Assembly: GCA_020847355.1 (NCBI GenBank)
Contig: JADLCG010000149.1
Location: 1-35,814, forward strand
Reading direction: 5' to 3'
Source: Anaerolineales bacterium
Lineage (GTDB): Bacteria; Chloroflexota; Anaerolineae; Anaerolineales; Villigracilaceae
DNA: 35,814 nucleotides
The position numbers and the translations under genes were made by a program. Numbering within the stretch: position 1 is the first letter of the stretch; every line of letters starts with the position of its first letter. The notes under the pieces were generated by a model. It worked only from the letters and a program-made list of their open reading frames with translations. It made no database searches and was not told the origin of the DNA. Positions 15,798-25,017 of this stretch are shown piece by piece.

Positions 15798-18700
15798 TTA
15801 TCCGCGCTTCAGCATATCGTCAGTCACCTGATCGAGCCGCAAACTGATCACCTGACTGGCTGAATCTTTGCCCATCGTAATTCCATAGATCACGTCCGCG
15901 GCTTGGACGGTATTGCGATTATGTGTGATGACGATAAATTGCGTATCTTTGCTCAAATCCACCAGCAAATCGCGGAAGCGCCCCACGTTGGCTTCGTCAA
16001 GCATGGCGTCCACTTCGTCCATTACGCAAACCGGCGTGGGCGAGACTTTGAGCAACGCAAAGACCAAAGCAATCGCGGTCAAACTGCGTTCGCCGCCGGA
16101 AAGCAAACCCAAGCCTTGCTCGCGCCGACCCGGCAAACGCGCTTCAATTTCAATTCCCGTTTCGACTAAATTTTCAGGATCGGTTAATGCCAGCCGCGCC
16201 GAGCCGCCGCCAAACAAGCGCACGAACGTCTCGCGGAATTGTTTATCCACCGCGTCAAATGTGCGCGAAAATTCTTGTTTAGTGAGTTCGTCCAACTCAG
16301 CCACCACTTGTTTGAGATCCGCTTCGGCTTTGTTCAAATCTTCCACTTGCGATTTCATAAACGTATAGCGTTCGCTCTCTTGCTCGTACTCATTTTTCGC
16401 ATCCGGGTTGATCGGTCCCATGCGGCGAATTTGTCCGCGCGCCTGAGCAAGTTGCTCTTCAAGTTTCGGGTCAAGTTCCGTGAGGACGGGCAATTGCTCC
16501 ACCATGCCGTCTAACGGCAAAGGCACAGGTCCAGAAACCTCTGCCGCGTATTCAAACATCACCAAGCCGAAATCATCCATGATTTTTTGGCGTAAATTAT
16601 CGAGGGCTTCCTGCTTGCGCGTTTGCTCTAATTGCACCTGACCAAATAATCTTTCTGTGCCGGCAAACCCGCGTTGCGCGTGCGCTTCGGCTTCTTGCAG
16701 GCGCGCTTCTTCTTGTTCGGCAGATTCTAAATCTTTTTCAACCGGCTCAATTTGTACGCGCATTTTTTCAATTTCAACATGTAAGGCGCTTTCGCGTTCG
16801 CGTAAGTTGGCTTTATCGCTGTCTAAACTATTCAGCGTTTTTTCGGTTTCCTGCAAGCGCGAAGCCAATTCCACGCGGCGCGCGTCTTCTCTGGTAATTT
16901 CTTTGGCTCTTTCGTCGCGCTTCGCGTTTGCCGCCTGAACGCTTTGTTCGCTCACTGCCATGCGCGTCGCCCAATAGGAAGTCTGTTCCAACAGTTCATC
17001 GGCGGAAGTTTCGCCAAATTTAGCCGCGATACTTTTCAATTCAGCTTGGGCTTCAGCGGCGCGGGTTTCCACTTCGTTTTGCGCCTCAAGAACTTTTTGT
17101 TGAATGGATTTTGATTCTTGCGTTTCATTTTCCAGTTGACTTAATTGATTCCTCTGCCATTCAAGTTGGCGCGCAGTCGCTTCAGACTCAAGCGAAGCTT
17201 GTTGCTCATGCTCTTGCATTTCTCCCAGCCGAATACGCGCTTCGCGCGCGTCTGTTTCCGCTTGGGTCAATTCGCGTTGGGCTTGAGCTAGCTGATTGGA
17301 CAGCCCTTCAACGGCGGTATTTGATTCGGCTAATTGCGCGAGGAGTCTGCTGAGGGTGGCTTCAAAAGTTTGCTTTTGGCGCGACCTGCCCAAAGTCGAG
17401 GAAGAGGCGGTTTTTCCCGCGATCACCAGCCCGTCTCCGCGAAAGACTTCGCCGCGCAGAGTCACGATCCGCGCGTGTGTTGGCAAGCGTTGAATCAATT
17501 CGTATGCGGCGTTGCGGTCGCGGACGATTAAGGTCTGCCCCAATAAAATCTTGACGGCGTTTTTATATTCGTTTGAAACGCCGACTAATTCCGAAGCGAC
17601 TCCGAGAATGGTTTCGGAAGCGCTTGGGACGCTTAATATTTCCGCAGTGTGGTGCGTGGGTAATAATGCGGCGCGGCTGGCGTCGCCGGATTCGAGCAGT
17701 TGGAGCGCGTCTTCAAGTTGATCGGTTTCAATCAGCACGGCGTCCAGCGCATCGCCGAGCGCGGCGGTGATCGCAGTTTCAAGTTCGGCAGGGACTTCTA
17801 AGGCGGCGCTCAAAGCGCTCTGCGCGCCTTGCAATTTGGCTTGGCGAGTCGCATCCAGCAGATAACGCGCGCCTTCGGCGTAGCCAGCCAGCGTTTGCTC
17901 GGCTTGTTCCAATACTTCAAGTTGCGCTTTGGCGCGGGAATGTTCGGATTCTTCGATGGTGCGCTGTTCAAGCGCCGCGCGCCGCGTTTCTTCGATAGTA
18001 GCGGCTTCGCTCTTTTTATTGAGCAAGCGCTCTTCGGCGGCTTGTAATTCAAGGCTGGCTTTTTCTTTTTCGCGTTTTGCATTTTCAAAAAAAGCTTTTG
18101 CTTGATTGGCTGAAATTTCATTGGAACGGATTGAAACTTTAGTTTGTTCGATCTTTTGATTTTGCGTTTCAAGGCGCGATTTCAATTCATCGAGACGAGC
18201 GTTGTTTTCGGCGCGCGATTGACTCAGCGCTTCAATTTGACTGCGCGTTTGCGCGGATTGCGCTTCTAAAGCGCCGCGTTCCGCCTGACGAGTTTGCAGA
18301 GCGTTTTGCGCGCTGGTCAGTTGCGCTTTAGCTTCTTCCAACTCCGTTTGAATGCGCGCTACTTCTTGTTCGGCTTCTGCAAACCGCTCGCGGGCGAGGT
18401 GTAAATCGTTGGTTGCATGTTCCTGATCGGAGAGGATGGAAACTTGCGCGGAAGTGAGCGCGCGGCGGCGTTCTTCAAAAACGGCGAGTTCGCGGCTGAT
18501 GGCTTCTCTTTGCGTGTGCAGTTCCGCCGATTGACGATGCCAGCCGTTTAGCTGTAAGCGCAAACCGGAGAGTTTTTCGCGGAAGGAAGCGTAGTGCGCT
18601 TGCGCTTGTTCGTGGATTTCGCGCGCTTCTTGAACGCGCAGTTCTTGCGCGCGCGCGGATTCGCGCACGTCGGTTAGATCGCGTTGGGCGCGATGCCAGT

Positions 18701-19403
18701 GGAATCCATACCAATCGCGCAGAATCAACTTCAAGTCCGCTTGGATGCGGGCAAAATCAATTGCGCGTTTTGCTTGGCGTTCCAAACTTTTTAGGCGCGG
18801 CTCAAGTTCTGCCATAATATCCAGCACGCGCTCTAAATTGTGCTTGGTGCTTTCCAGCCTTTTTAGCGCATCATCGCGGCGCGCGCGATACAAACCGACG
18901 CCCGCGGCTTCTTCAAAGAGACGGCGGCGATCGTCGGCTTTTAGCGCTAAAGATGCATCCACCAAGCCTTGACCGAGAATCGTGTACGTTCGTTCGCTCA
19001 AACCGGCTTGGGCGAGGAGTTCGTTCATTTCGCGCAGGCGGATATGTTGACCGTTGAGCAGATATTCGTTACGTCCATCGCGATGGGCAACGCGCGACAT
19101 TTCCACTTCGGAGAAATCTACCGGCAACCATTGCGTGGAATTATCAAAGGTGATCGTGGCTTGGGCTAAGCCGGCGCGCGCGCGTTGTTCCGAACCGGCG
19201 AAGATCATGTCTTCGGTTTTTTTACCGCGCAGTAAAGCGTAGGATTGTTCGCCGAGCGCCCAGCGTAGCGAATCGGCAATGTTGGATTTGCCCGACCCGT
19301 TAGGACCGACAATGGCGGTAACGCCCGGCGCAAATTCAAAGACCGAGCGTGAGGCGAAAGTTTTGTAACCTTGTAGTTCGAGTGATTTTAGACGAAGAGG
19401 CAT
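15798..19403 (-). CDS. smc: Chromosome segregation protein SMC
   Basis: 1201-residue SMC ATPase that compacts and organises the chromosome with ScpA and ScpB. Walker A is GPNGSGKSN at 33-41; two long coiled coils flank a central hinge (about 505-670). The C-terminal head has the signature [10 protein letters not shown] from 1101 and Walker [16 protein letters not shown] with Asp1129-Glu1130. No residues of the ATPase core are missing. It starts 30 nt after rnc, and this rnc-smc pairing is widespread in bacteria. Length fits the family. Confidence 0.98.
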   Translation of the reverse strand: MPLRLKSLELQGYKTFASRSVFEFAPGVTAIVGPNGSGKSNIADSLRWALGEQSYALLRGKKTEDMIFAGSEQRARAGLAQATITFDNSTQWLPVDFSEVEMSRVAHRDGRNEYLLNGQHIRLREMNELLAQAGLSERTYTILGQGLVDASLALKADDRRRLFEEAAGVGLYRARRDDALKRLESTKHNLERVLDIMAELEPRLKSLERQAKRAIDFARIQADLKLILRDWYGFHWHRAQRDLTDVRESARAQELRVQEAREIHEQAQAHYASFREKLSGLRLQLNGWHRQSAELHTQREAISRELAVFEERRRALTSAQVSILSDQEHATNDLHLARERFAEAEQEVARIQTELEEAKAQLTSAQNALQTRQAERGALEAQSAQTRSQIEALSQSRAENNARLDELKSRLETQNQKIEQTKVSIRSNEISANQAKAFFENAKREKEKASLELQAAEERLLNKKSEAATIEETRRAALEQRTIEESEHSRAKAQLEVLEQAEQTLAGYAEGARYLLDATRQAKLQGAQSALSAALEVPAELETAITAALGDALDAVLIETDQLEDALQLLESGDASRAALLPTHHTAEILSVPSASETILGVASELVGVSNEYKNAVKILLGQTLIVRDRNAAYELIQRLPTHARIVTLRGEVFRGDGLVIAGKTASSSTLGRSRQKQTFEATLSRLLAQLAESNTAVEGLSNQLAQAQRELTQAETDAREARIRLGEMQEHEQQASLESEATARQLEWQRNQLSQLENETQESKSIQQKVLEAQNEVETRAAEAQAELKSIAAKFGETSADELLEQTSYWATRMAVSEQSVQAANAKRDERAKEITREDARRVELASRLQETEKTLNSLDSDKANLRERESALHVEIEKMRVQIEPVEKDLESAEQEEARLQEAEAHAQRGFAGTERLFGQVQLEQTRKQEALDNLRQKIMDDFGLVMFEYAAEVSGPVPLPLDGMVEQLPVLTELDPKLEEQLAQARGQIRRMGPINPDAKNEYEQESERYTFMKSQVEDLNKAEADLKQVVAELDELTKQEFSRTFDAVDKQFRETFVRLFGGGSARLALTDPENLVETGIEIEARLPGRREQGLGLLSGGERSLTAIALVFALLKVSPTPVCVMDEVDAMLDEANVGRFRDLLVDLSKDTQFIVITHNRNTVQAADVIYGITMGKDSASQVISLRLDQVTDDMLKRG

Positions 19404-19433
19404 GTTGATTGACGGCTTCTGTATTCTATAATT

Positions 19434-20150
19434 TTATTGGCTTGTCCAGCGCTTGAGCGCATCTTTGGCGGCGGCGCGTTCGGCGGCGCTTTTGCTTGTG
19501 CCAGAACCGCGCCCTTTTACTTCTCCCGCAATTTCAACTTCCACTTCAAAAACTTTGGCGTGATCGGGTCCGCTACTTTGGACGACTTTATAATGCGGCA
19601 TTCCCAGCTTGACGGATTGCGAGCGTTCTTGCAGTTCGCTTTTTGGATCTTGAATTTCATCGAGGATTGATTCGCGTCTGTGTTCAAGCAGGGGATTGAC
19701 GAACTGTCGGACTGCGCTCAAGCCTGCTTCTAAATAAATAGCGCCGATCAACGCCTCAAAAGCAGAACCTAAAACGCTCTCGCGGGCGTGACCGCCAGTG
19801 GCTTGTTCTCCGTGACCCAGCCGAAGCGCCGCGGCGAGATTGATCTGGCGCGCAAAATTGGCAAGTTGCGCGTTTTGAACGAGGTTGGAGCGTATCTTGG
19901 TGAGAGCGCCTTCCGGCAATTCCGGAAAGCGGTGATACGCCCATTCGCCGACGATGAAATCCAGCACGGCATCGCCGAGGAATTCCAAGCGTTCGTTGTC
20001 TTCGCTGGTTTCGTGCGCGTGTTCGTTGGCGTAAGAGCGATGGGTAAGCGCGCGCGTCAGCAGGGATAAATTTTCAAAGGGCAAACCCAGCCTGCGGTTG
20101 AAGGCTGAAGCGGATTCTTCATCCCGTTGCGAATGTGTGTGAGGCTTCAC
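19434..20150 (-). CDS. rnc: Ribonuclease III
   Basis: 238-residue double-strand-specific endonuclease for rRNA and mRNA processing. It starts with GTG, supported by GGGAG ahead. The RNase III signature NERLEFLGDAVL (52-63) includes Glu53, Glu56 and Asp60. The second active-site cluster gives Glu132 in FEALIGAIYLE. The position of the E. coli Asp114 is Ser129 here. A dsRNA-binding domain (about 168-235) closes the protein. It precedes smc in the same operon. The divergent gap to the aldo/keto reductase carries a TACAAT box but no clear -35. Confidence 0.97.
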   Translation of the reverse strand: MKPHTHSQRDEESASAFNRRLGLPFENLSLLTRALTHRSYANEHAHETSEDNERLEFLGDAVLDFIVGEWAYHRFPELPEGALTKIRSNLVQNAQLANFARQINLAAALRLGHGEQATGGHARESVLGSAFEALIGAIYLEAGLSAVRQFVNPLLEHRRESILDEIQDPKSELQERSQSVKLGMPHYKVVQSSGPDHAKVFEVEVEIAGEVKGRGSGTSKSAAERAAAKDALKRWTSQ

Positions 20151-20311
20151 GGAAATCTCCCGTTGAACTCAGGGAGCGATGTTCCCTCACGTCCGGTGAG
20201 GAAGCTTCGTTCACGTAGTTCGTTAAAATTTGAGCGGGCTGAATTGTAACCTGATTTTTTTCAAGAAGCTATTTTTTAAGATAGAATCAACCAGTTTTGC
20301 GAGGAGAAACA

Positions 20312-21253
20312 ATGACTGAAGTGAGCAACGAAACTAGATTTTTACACGCCGTGCAGATGGGCTTAGGCGCGTGGCAGTGGGGCGACCGCGTGATCTGGGG
20401 TTATGGGCAAGCTTATACGGACGACGATATCCGCAAAGCGTTTGAGGCTTCTTTGAATATGGGGGTTCAGTTTGTAGATACGGCTGAAATTTACGGTTCG
20501 GGATATTCGGAACGTTTGTTGGGGATTTTTTTGAAGGAGACCGAACAGCCGGTTTTGGTAGCGACAAAATTTTTCCCCTGGCCCTGGCGGTTTTGGAAAA
20601 GTTCTTTACTTTCAGCTTTGAAACATAGCTTGGAAAGACTGGGCTTAGAATCTGTGGATTTATACCAAGCCCACGCGCCGTCTTGGGTGATGACTCCAGA
20701 GACGATGATGGAGGGGATGGTGGAATGCGTTCAACGAGGCTTGACCCGTACGGTGGGCGTTTCTAATTTTGGGCAAAAGAATATGATCCGCGCTTATACA
20801 ACTTTGGCGCGGCATGGCATTCCGCTGGCTTCTAATCAGGTGCATTATAGTTTGTTGAATCGTGAAGTGGAGAAGAATGGGACGCTGGCGCGCTGTCAGG
20901 AATTGGGCGTGCGCTTGATCGCCTATTCTCCTTTGGAAGAAGGCTTGCTCACCGGAAAATATTCCGTCGAGAATCCGCCGCCGGGCATTCGCAGTTCGCA
21001 ATATGCCGACTTGCTTAAAAGAATTCCGCCGGTGATTAAGTTGTTGCAAGAGATCGGTTTGAATTACGGCGATAAAACCATCGCGCAGGTGGCTCTGAAT
21101 TGGCTGATCTGCAAAGGCGCGCTCCCGATTCCGGGCGCGAAGAATGCCGCTCAAGCCGAGCAAAATGCCGGCGGCGCAGGCTGGCAGTTATCTGCGGAAG
21201 ATGTCGCCAAATTGGATGAAGCGACCGATAATATTAAAGAGTATGGGAAATAG
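20312..21253 (+). CDS. Aldo/keto reductase
   Basis: 313-residue NADP(H)-dependent oxidoreductase on the TIM-barrel fold, of the class that reduces aldehydes and ketones. The catalytic tetrad is Asp56, Tyr61, Lys86 and His121, all present. The cofactor-binding motif near the C-terminus (LPIPGAKNAAQAEQN) is also there. The ATG at 20312 follows GAGGAG; an earlier TTG in the same frame does not. The substrate cannot be told. It is divergent from rnc. Confidence 0.93.
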   Translation: MTEVSNETRFLHAVQMGLGAWQWGDRVIWGYGQAYTDDDIRKAFEASLNMGVQFVDTAEIYGSGYSERLLGIFLKETEQPVLVATKFFPWPWRFWKSSLLSALKHSLERLGLESVDLYQAHAPSWVMTPETMMEGMVECVQRGLTRTVGVSNFGQKNMIRAYTTLARHGIPLASNQVHYSLLNREVEKNGTLARCQELGVRLIAYSPLEEGLLTGKYSVENPPPGIRSSQYADLLKRIPPVIKLLQEIGLNYGDKTIAQVALNWLICKGALPIPGAKNAAQAEQNAGGAGWQLSAEDVAKLDEATDNIKEYGK

Positions 21254-21271
21254 GAAAAACCGCAACATCAG

Positions 21272-21751
21272 TTACTTAACTTGCACGATTTTCCCATCCG
21301 TCATTTTTTGCAAATCGTCGGTTTTCAACTCAAAGATGGCGTTGGGCGTTCCCGCCGCCGCCCAGATCGTTGGATATTGTAAGAAATCTTCGTCTAAATA
21401 AGTTTCCATCTTTTGCGCGTGACCAATCGGCGGCACGCCGCCAATGGCAAAGCCGGTGACGGCGCGCGCAAAATCCGCGTCCGCTTTGCCAATTGGCTCG
21501 CCGGCGTATGCGCTGATAAGTTTTTCGTTGACGCGATTCGCGCCGCTGGTCAAAACCAGAATAGGTTTTTGACTTGTTTTGCCCATAAAAATCAGCGACT
21601 TAACGATTTGACCAAGTTCGCAACCGGCGCGGTCGGCGGCTTCTTGCGCCGTGCGCGTGGATTCGACATGCTCGATAACCTGATAGGTATAGCCGAGCGA
21701 ATTTAATAAATCTTGAATTTTTTGCGCGGAAGGGGAAAGGTGATTTGTCAT
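21272..21751 (-). CDS. YbaK-type aminoacyl-tRNA deacylase
   Basis: 159-residue YbaK/EbsC family protein. Members hydrolyse mischarged tRNAs, typically Cys-tRNA(Pro). Motifs include VKSLIFMG (50-57), LTSGANRVNEKLI and GFAIGGVPPIGH near 100-112. The family's conserved Lys is Lys51 in VKSLI. No anticodon-binding part is attached, so it acts as a free trans-editing enzyme. It has no ribosome site, and its ATG is 6 nt from a TATAAT box, which suggests a leaderless mRNA. It runs divergently from the methyltransferase. Confidence 0.9.
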   Translation of the reverse strand: MTNHLSPSAQKIQDLLNSLGYTYQVIEHVESTRTAQEAADRAGCELGQIVKSLIFMGKTSQKPILVLTSGANRVNEKLISAYAGEPIGKADADFARAVTGFAIGGVPPIGHAQKMETYLDEDFLQYPTIWAAAGTPNAIFELKTDDLQKMTDGKIVQVK

Positions 21752-21756
21752 CGCTC

Positions 21757-21766
21757 AATTATAATT
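21757..21766. promoter_or_regulatory. Palindromic divergent -10 element with leaderless starts
   Basis: The palindrome AATTATAATT gives TATAAT on both strands. On the plus strand TATAAT (21760-21765) is followed by TGCTGA and then the methyltransferase ATG. On the minus strand TATAAT (21763-21758) is followed by TGAGCG and then the YbaK-type ATG. That distance puts the expected +1 on the start codons. Neither gene has a ribosome-binding site. The -35 boxes are weak on both sides. Confidence 0.6.
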
Positions 21767-21771
21767 GCTGA

Positions 21772-22464
21772 ATGCCCACTCAAGCGGAGATTTACCGAAC
21801 CGAAGGCGATAAGTATGAAGCTTTGGTCGCCCGAGAAGATTATCAGGGGAATATTCTCAAAGCCCTGACTGAAATTGTTGATTTACAAGATCGCCGCGCG
21901 CTGGACCTCGGAGCTGGCTCTGGACGATTGACTTGTTTGCTCGCTCCGTACACGCGTTCAATTAAGGCATTTGACCTTTCAAAAGAGATGTTGCGCGTTT
22001 GCCGTAATAAACTTTCCAAGACGAAACTGACCAATTGGCAAGTTGGGCTTGCCGACCATCGTCAACTGCCCGTTGCGAGCGCCTCCGCAGATTTGGCTGT
22101 CTCGGGCTGGAGCGTGAGTTACCTTGCCGTATGGAATCCTGATTCGTGGCGGAGCGAATTGGAAAAATGGCTGGGTGAAATGAAGCGCGTGTTAAGACCG
22201 GGCAGTTTTATCGTTCTGTTTGAATCGCTAGGCACGGGGAACGAAGAGCCGCTTCAGTTGGATCATCTCAGAGAATTTTATGGCTGGCTGGATGAAACCG
22301 GCTTTCAAAATAAAATCATCCGCACCGACTATCAATTTGCAACGCTTCAAGAAGCCGAAGAACTCACGCGCTTTTTCTTCGGCTCTGAATTAGGCGATAC
22401 GGTGAAGAAAAATAATTGGACGATTTTGCCGGAATGTACCGGCGTGTGGCGGTTGAAAATCTAA
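21772..22464 (+). CDS. Class I SAM-dependent methyltransferase
   Basis: 230-residue Rossmann-type methyltransferase. Motif I is LDLGAGSGR (44-52), followed by an acidic loop (DLSKEM, about 69-74) and the LADHRQLP-type motif II/III region (about 93-105). The Methyltransf_11-like N-terminal half is clear. The target is unknown. The ATG lacks a ribosome site. The gene runs convergent with the small membrane protein downstream, 7 nt apart at the stop codons. Confidence 0.85.
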   Translation: MPTQAEIYRTEGDKYEALVAREDYQGNILKALTEIVDLQDRRALDLGAGSGRLTCLLAPYTRSIKAFDLSKEMLRVCRNKLSKTKLTNWQVGLADHRQLPVASASADLAVSGWSVSYLAVWNPDSWRSELEKWLGEMKRVLRPGSFIVLFESLGTGNEEPLQLDHLREFYGWLDETGFQNKIIRTDYQFATLQEAEELTRFFFGSELGDTVKKNNWTILPECTGVWRLKI

Positions 22465-22471
22465 GCGGAAT

Positions 22472-23032
22472 TTAGGCTTGGATTTTGAATTTATTTTTAA
22501 TCGCCATAACCAGCCCGATCAAGATCAGTAAAATAGACGCGCCTGCAAAGAGCCATTTGATTGCGATGAAACCGAAGAGCGCCCAGCCGAGCGAGGCAGG
22601 TTGGGCGGGAAAAATTGAAAGTAAAGCGACAATAGTTAAGTTTTCAAGCAAATCAAAAAGATAAGCGCCGAGCGGCAGGATGTTCCATTTGCGGATTGGG
22701 TTGCCGGTTTCAAAGCCGCGTTTGAACAGCCAAGAGATCAATAAGCTAAAAGCCAACAAATAGATAATTGGATAAATGAGATCGGCGGTCAATTCGACAT
22801 TGCGATAGAAAGTACGTCCCGTCTCGCCGTATATTTCAATCATTTTGAAGAGTTTGTCTGGCGGGGCTAGGAACATTAGGTCTAAAGGCTGTTCTAAACC
22901 TGTGCCGCTTTTCATCAGACCGCCGATGAGCGGCATGAGAAAACCGACGAAGAATAGGTCTAGGATTATAAGAATTAGAACAACCCAGCCATTTGCCCGC
23001 TCGTATAACTTACTTGAAATATTTTGTAACAT
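22472..23032 (-). CDS. Small polytopic membrane protein, unknown
   Basis: 186 residues with about four membrane helices (17-40, 88-110, 125-143, 155-178) and a soluble loop between the first two. The ATG at 23032 is chosen over an upstream in-frame start because AGAGG sits ahead. It is a member of an unrecognised family; no metal or nucleotide motif is visible. The gap to the next gene upstream on the same strand is 37 nt, so shared transcription with the DUF922 gene is plausible. Confidence 0.65.
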   Translation of the reverse strand: MLQNISSKLYERANGWVVLILIILDLFFVGFLMPLIGGLMKSGTGLEQPLDLMFLAPPDKLFKMIEIYGETGRTFYRNVELTADLIYPIIYLLAFSLLISWLFKRGFETGNPIRKWNILPLGAYLFDLLENLTIVALLSIFPAQPASLGWALFGFIAIKWLFAGASILLILIGLVMAIKNKFKIQA

Positions 23033-23069
23033 ATTTACCTCTATTAAATAAATATTGACTTTACAAAGC

Positions 23070-23708
23070 CTAGGGGAATTGCACTCCCTGAGTTCTTCCG
23101 TGATCTGTTTCCAGATCGTAGCTTTCATTCTCAGCGTTTAAGGCTTCCAACACTTGTTGAGCGGCGGCATCTGCGGTGAGGCAAGTTGCGTTTTGAATTG
23201 CAGTTTCCACTTCTTGATAATACTTGACGGTCTTATCAACATGCCCTTTTTCGTGCAAGGCTAAATTTTCGATATACCGATTCCAGCTTTGAATTAATTC
23301 TGGAGAAGCGTCTGCGGGCGGATTCCAGCGTGGAAATTCAACTTCGTTTTCGTAATCAACCACGGCAGTTTCAAGGTCGCATTCTGCCTGTCCGTAGCCG
23401 CTCCACGTCCAGGTGATGCGCCAAGTGGTCAGCGCGTCAAAGGCTTGGTTCGAGTGGTACGGATCGGTTGGGCGCGAGGCGTGGATCGAATCTACGATCT
23501 CGCTTGCGGTTGAGCCGCTCACGTCGTAAAAGAGCATATCCGCATTTTCAATTGAAATTGTTGCGACAGTGGCGTCGGAAAATTCGCTTGTACTGGTGGC
23601 GCTAGCAGAAGGAGGCGGAAGGCTTTCGTTGGGGAGGATTGTCTGGCAGGCTAAACTGGCGGCGATCAGCATAATTAAAGCCGCGCGGCTTGTAATGGAA
23701 AATTTCAT
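23070..23708 (-). CDS. DUF922 lipoprotein, putative zinc protease
   Basis: 212-residue exported lipoprotein. The signal peptide ends in a lipobox (AASLAC) with Cys21 as the lipid anchor, then a Ser/Pro/Thr spacer (28-45). The DUF922 domain has the HEKGH metal motif (152-156) with a later His204 in the conserved ETDHGRTQG context, which together would bind zinc. The family is described as a secreted zinc-dependent peptidase-like fold, though activity is untested for most members. Start supported by AAGGGAG. It follows the NUDIX gene by 19 nt. Confidence 0.85.
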   Translation of the reverse strand: MKFSITSRAALIMLIAASLACQTILPNESLPPPSASATSTSEFSDATVATISIENADMLFYDVSGSTASEIVDSIHASRPTDPYHSNQAFDALTTWRITWTWSGYGQAECDLETAVVDYENEVEFPRWNPPADASPELIQSWNRYIENLALHEKGHVDKTVKYYQEVETAIQNATCLTADAAAQQVLEALNAENESYDLETDHGRTQGVQFP

Positions 23709-23727
23709 GGGCGCTCCCTTTGTTTTT

Positions 23728-24195
23728 TTATTTAATTAATGTTTCTTGATTGAGGAGCGCGTCTTCCACTCTCATTTTGTGTTGCCCGTGCATGGGCATG
23801 GCTTCCATTTCCGCCAAGCTAAAATAACCGAACGCAGTCGTTTCGTCGCTGAGACTTAATTCGCCTGAGATCAATTCCACCTCAAAACTGAGGATTAGGA
23901 AAGTCGCCTTGTTTCCATCGGGATAGATGACCAGCAAATCCGGGTTGCTATACACGCCGACTAAGCGCTTCACCCTGACTTTCAAGCCCGTTTCTTCCCA
24001 AATTTCTCGCTCGCACGCTTCGGCGGCGCTTTCTCCGGCTTCCATGCCGCCGCCGGGCAAGCACCAACGCCCGTTATCTGCGCGTTGCGTGAGCAGAACT
24101 TTTTCGCGGGTTTCGTCAAATAAAATTGCGCAACAGCCTGCGCGCAATTTTCCCTGCTTGCCGAGGCGCGGACCGTAGAGAACTTCTGTGGGCAT
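23728..24195 (-). CDS. NUDIX hydrolase
   Basis: 155-residue NUDIX protein with a complete Nudix box (49-71): Gly49, Glu55, Arg63-Glu64, Glu67-Glu68, Gly70. These enzymes cleave nucleoside diphosphates linked to another group. The ATG at 24195 has a GGAGTG site. The frame stays open further upstream, but that part overlaps the facing lipoprotein's Thr/Pro linker, is antisense to it and looks spurious. The substrate cannot be told. It leads a probable minus-strand set with the DUF922 lipoprotein. Confidence 0.93.
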   Translation of the reverse strand: MPTEVLYGPRLGKQGKLRAGCCAILFDETREKVLLTQRADNGRWCLPGGGMEAGESAAEACEREIWEETGLKVRVKRLVGVYSNPDLLVIYPDGNKATFLILSFEVELISGELSLSDETTAFGYFSLAEMEAMPMHGQHKMRVEDALLNQETLIK

Positions 24196-24253
24196 GTTCA
24201 CTCCAAATATAGGATTGATATATTCCAAAGTATAATCGTTTGAAGGAGAATTT

Positions 24254-24982
24254 ATGAAAAACAAACCAATCCTCTTTATTACCTTACTCGTATTGGCTAC
24301 GTTGGCTTGTTCGGCGGTTTCAAATATTTTAGCTACGCCAACTCCACTCCCCACGAATACGCCCGTTCCAACCAACACGCCAATTCCGACTAGCACGCCG
24401 CCCCCTTCGCCAACTCTGGCGGCTTCCCTGTTTGAAGAAACTGAATTTTCTGAAACGGGTTGCTTTGGCGGTGAATCAGAGGGAGAGAACGTAAATTACA
24501 TCCCTAAAGACGGTCAATTTCAATTGGAGATAAAGACCCCTTCATGGATTGCTTGGAATTATTGCAACACTTACCTTACGCCGAACGACTTTATCTATGA
24601 AGGCGATGTGACGACGCTGGGCGGTCCCGACGAAAATGCGCTAGGGCTCATCTTCAATTATAGCGATACTTCAAAAGAATTTTACGGCTTTGTGATCAGC
24701 GCAAATGGCCGGTACGCTTTTATAAAAGACAGCGTGAATTATACCGAGACCAAATATTTAGCGGATTGGCAATCTTCATCTGCGATTCAACTTGGCAACG
24801 CCACGAACCATCTCAAAATAGAAGCGCACGGCGCCTCCTTTAAGTATTATGTCAACGGCACGGCGCTGGGCGAAATCAGCAATTCAGATTTGGGGCACGG
24901 CAGAATTGGTTTTGTCGCCAGTACGTTTGGTCAAGGCGGCGTGCAAACCGCGTTTGACAACCTCAAAGTGACTGCGCCTTAA
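24254..24982 (+). CDS. Surface lipoprotein with Thr/Pro spacer and LamG/DUF1080-like domain
   Basis: 242 residues. The signal peptide ends with a lipobox (LATLAC), Cys19 being the lipid anchor. Residues 28-57 are a Pro/Thr spacer of the NTPVPTNTP type. The remainder (about 60-240) is a beta-sandwich of the DUF1080 / concanavalin-like kind, with the characteristic YGFVISANGRYAF, NHLKIEAHG and LGEISNSDLGHGRIGF segments. Such domains often bind carbohydrate. No catalytic residue set is visible. It has an AAGGAG site ahead of the ATG and a TATAAT box at 24231-24236, although the latter is rather close. Confidence 0.85.
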   Translation: MKNKPILFITLLVLATLACSAVSNILATPTPLPTNTPVPTNTPIPTSTPPPSPTLAASLFEETEFSETGCFGGESEGENVNYIPKDGQFQLEIKTPSWIAWNYCNTYLTPNDFIYEGDVTTLGGPDENALGLIFNYSDTSKEFYGFVISANGRYAFIKDSVNYTETKYLADWQSSSAIQLGNATNHLKIEAHGASFKYYVNGTALGEISNSDLGHGRIGFVASTFGQGGVQTAFDNLKVTAP

Positions 24983-24987
24983 AAGTG

Positions 24988-25017
24988 AATGCCCCGCAAT
25001 TTGCGGGGCATTTTTTA
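24988..25017. terminator. Terminator between lipoprotein and pirin
   Basis: AATGCCCCGCAA / TTGCGGGGCATT forms a 12-bp inverted repeat with a T-run after it. An A-rich flank on the left also makes it usable for the converging pirin gene; its stop codon lies within the T-run. Confidence 0.9.

Noticed and set aside
15798-19403. Many plus-strand frames across smc
   Set aside because: They lie antisense to a well-supported coding gene and have no domain or ribosome site.
20160-20240. Short inverted repeat (CCTCAC / GTGAGG) before rnc, and TTCGTT direct repeats
   Set aside because: The stem is 6 bp with a bulge, has no T-run, and no pattern can be supported. It is noted in the divergent gap only.
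24196-24396. N-terminal extension of the NUDIX gene with VLVGTGVFVG
   Set aside because: It lies antisense to the Thr/Pro spacer and signal peptide of the facing lipoprotein; a normal NUDIX start with a ribosome site lies at 24195.
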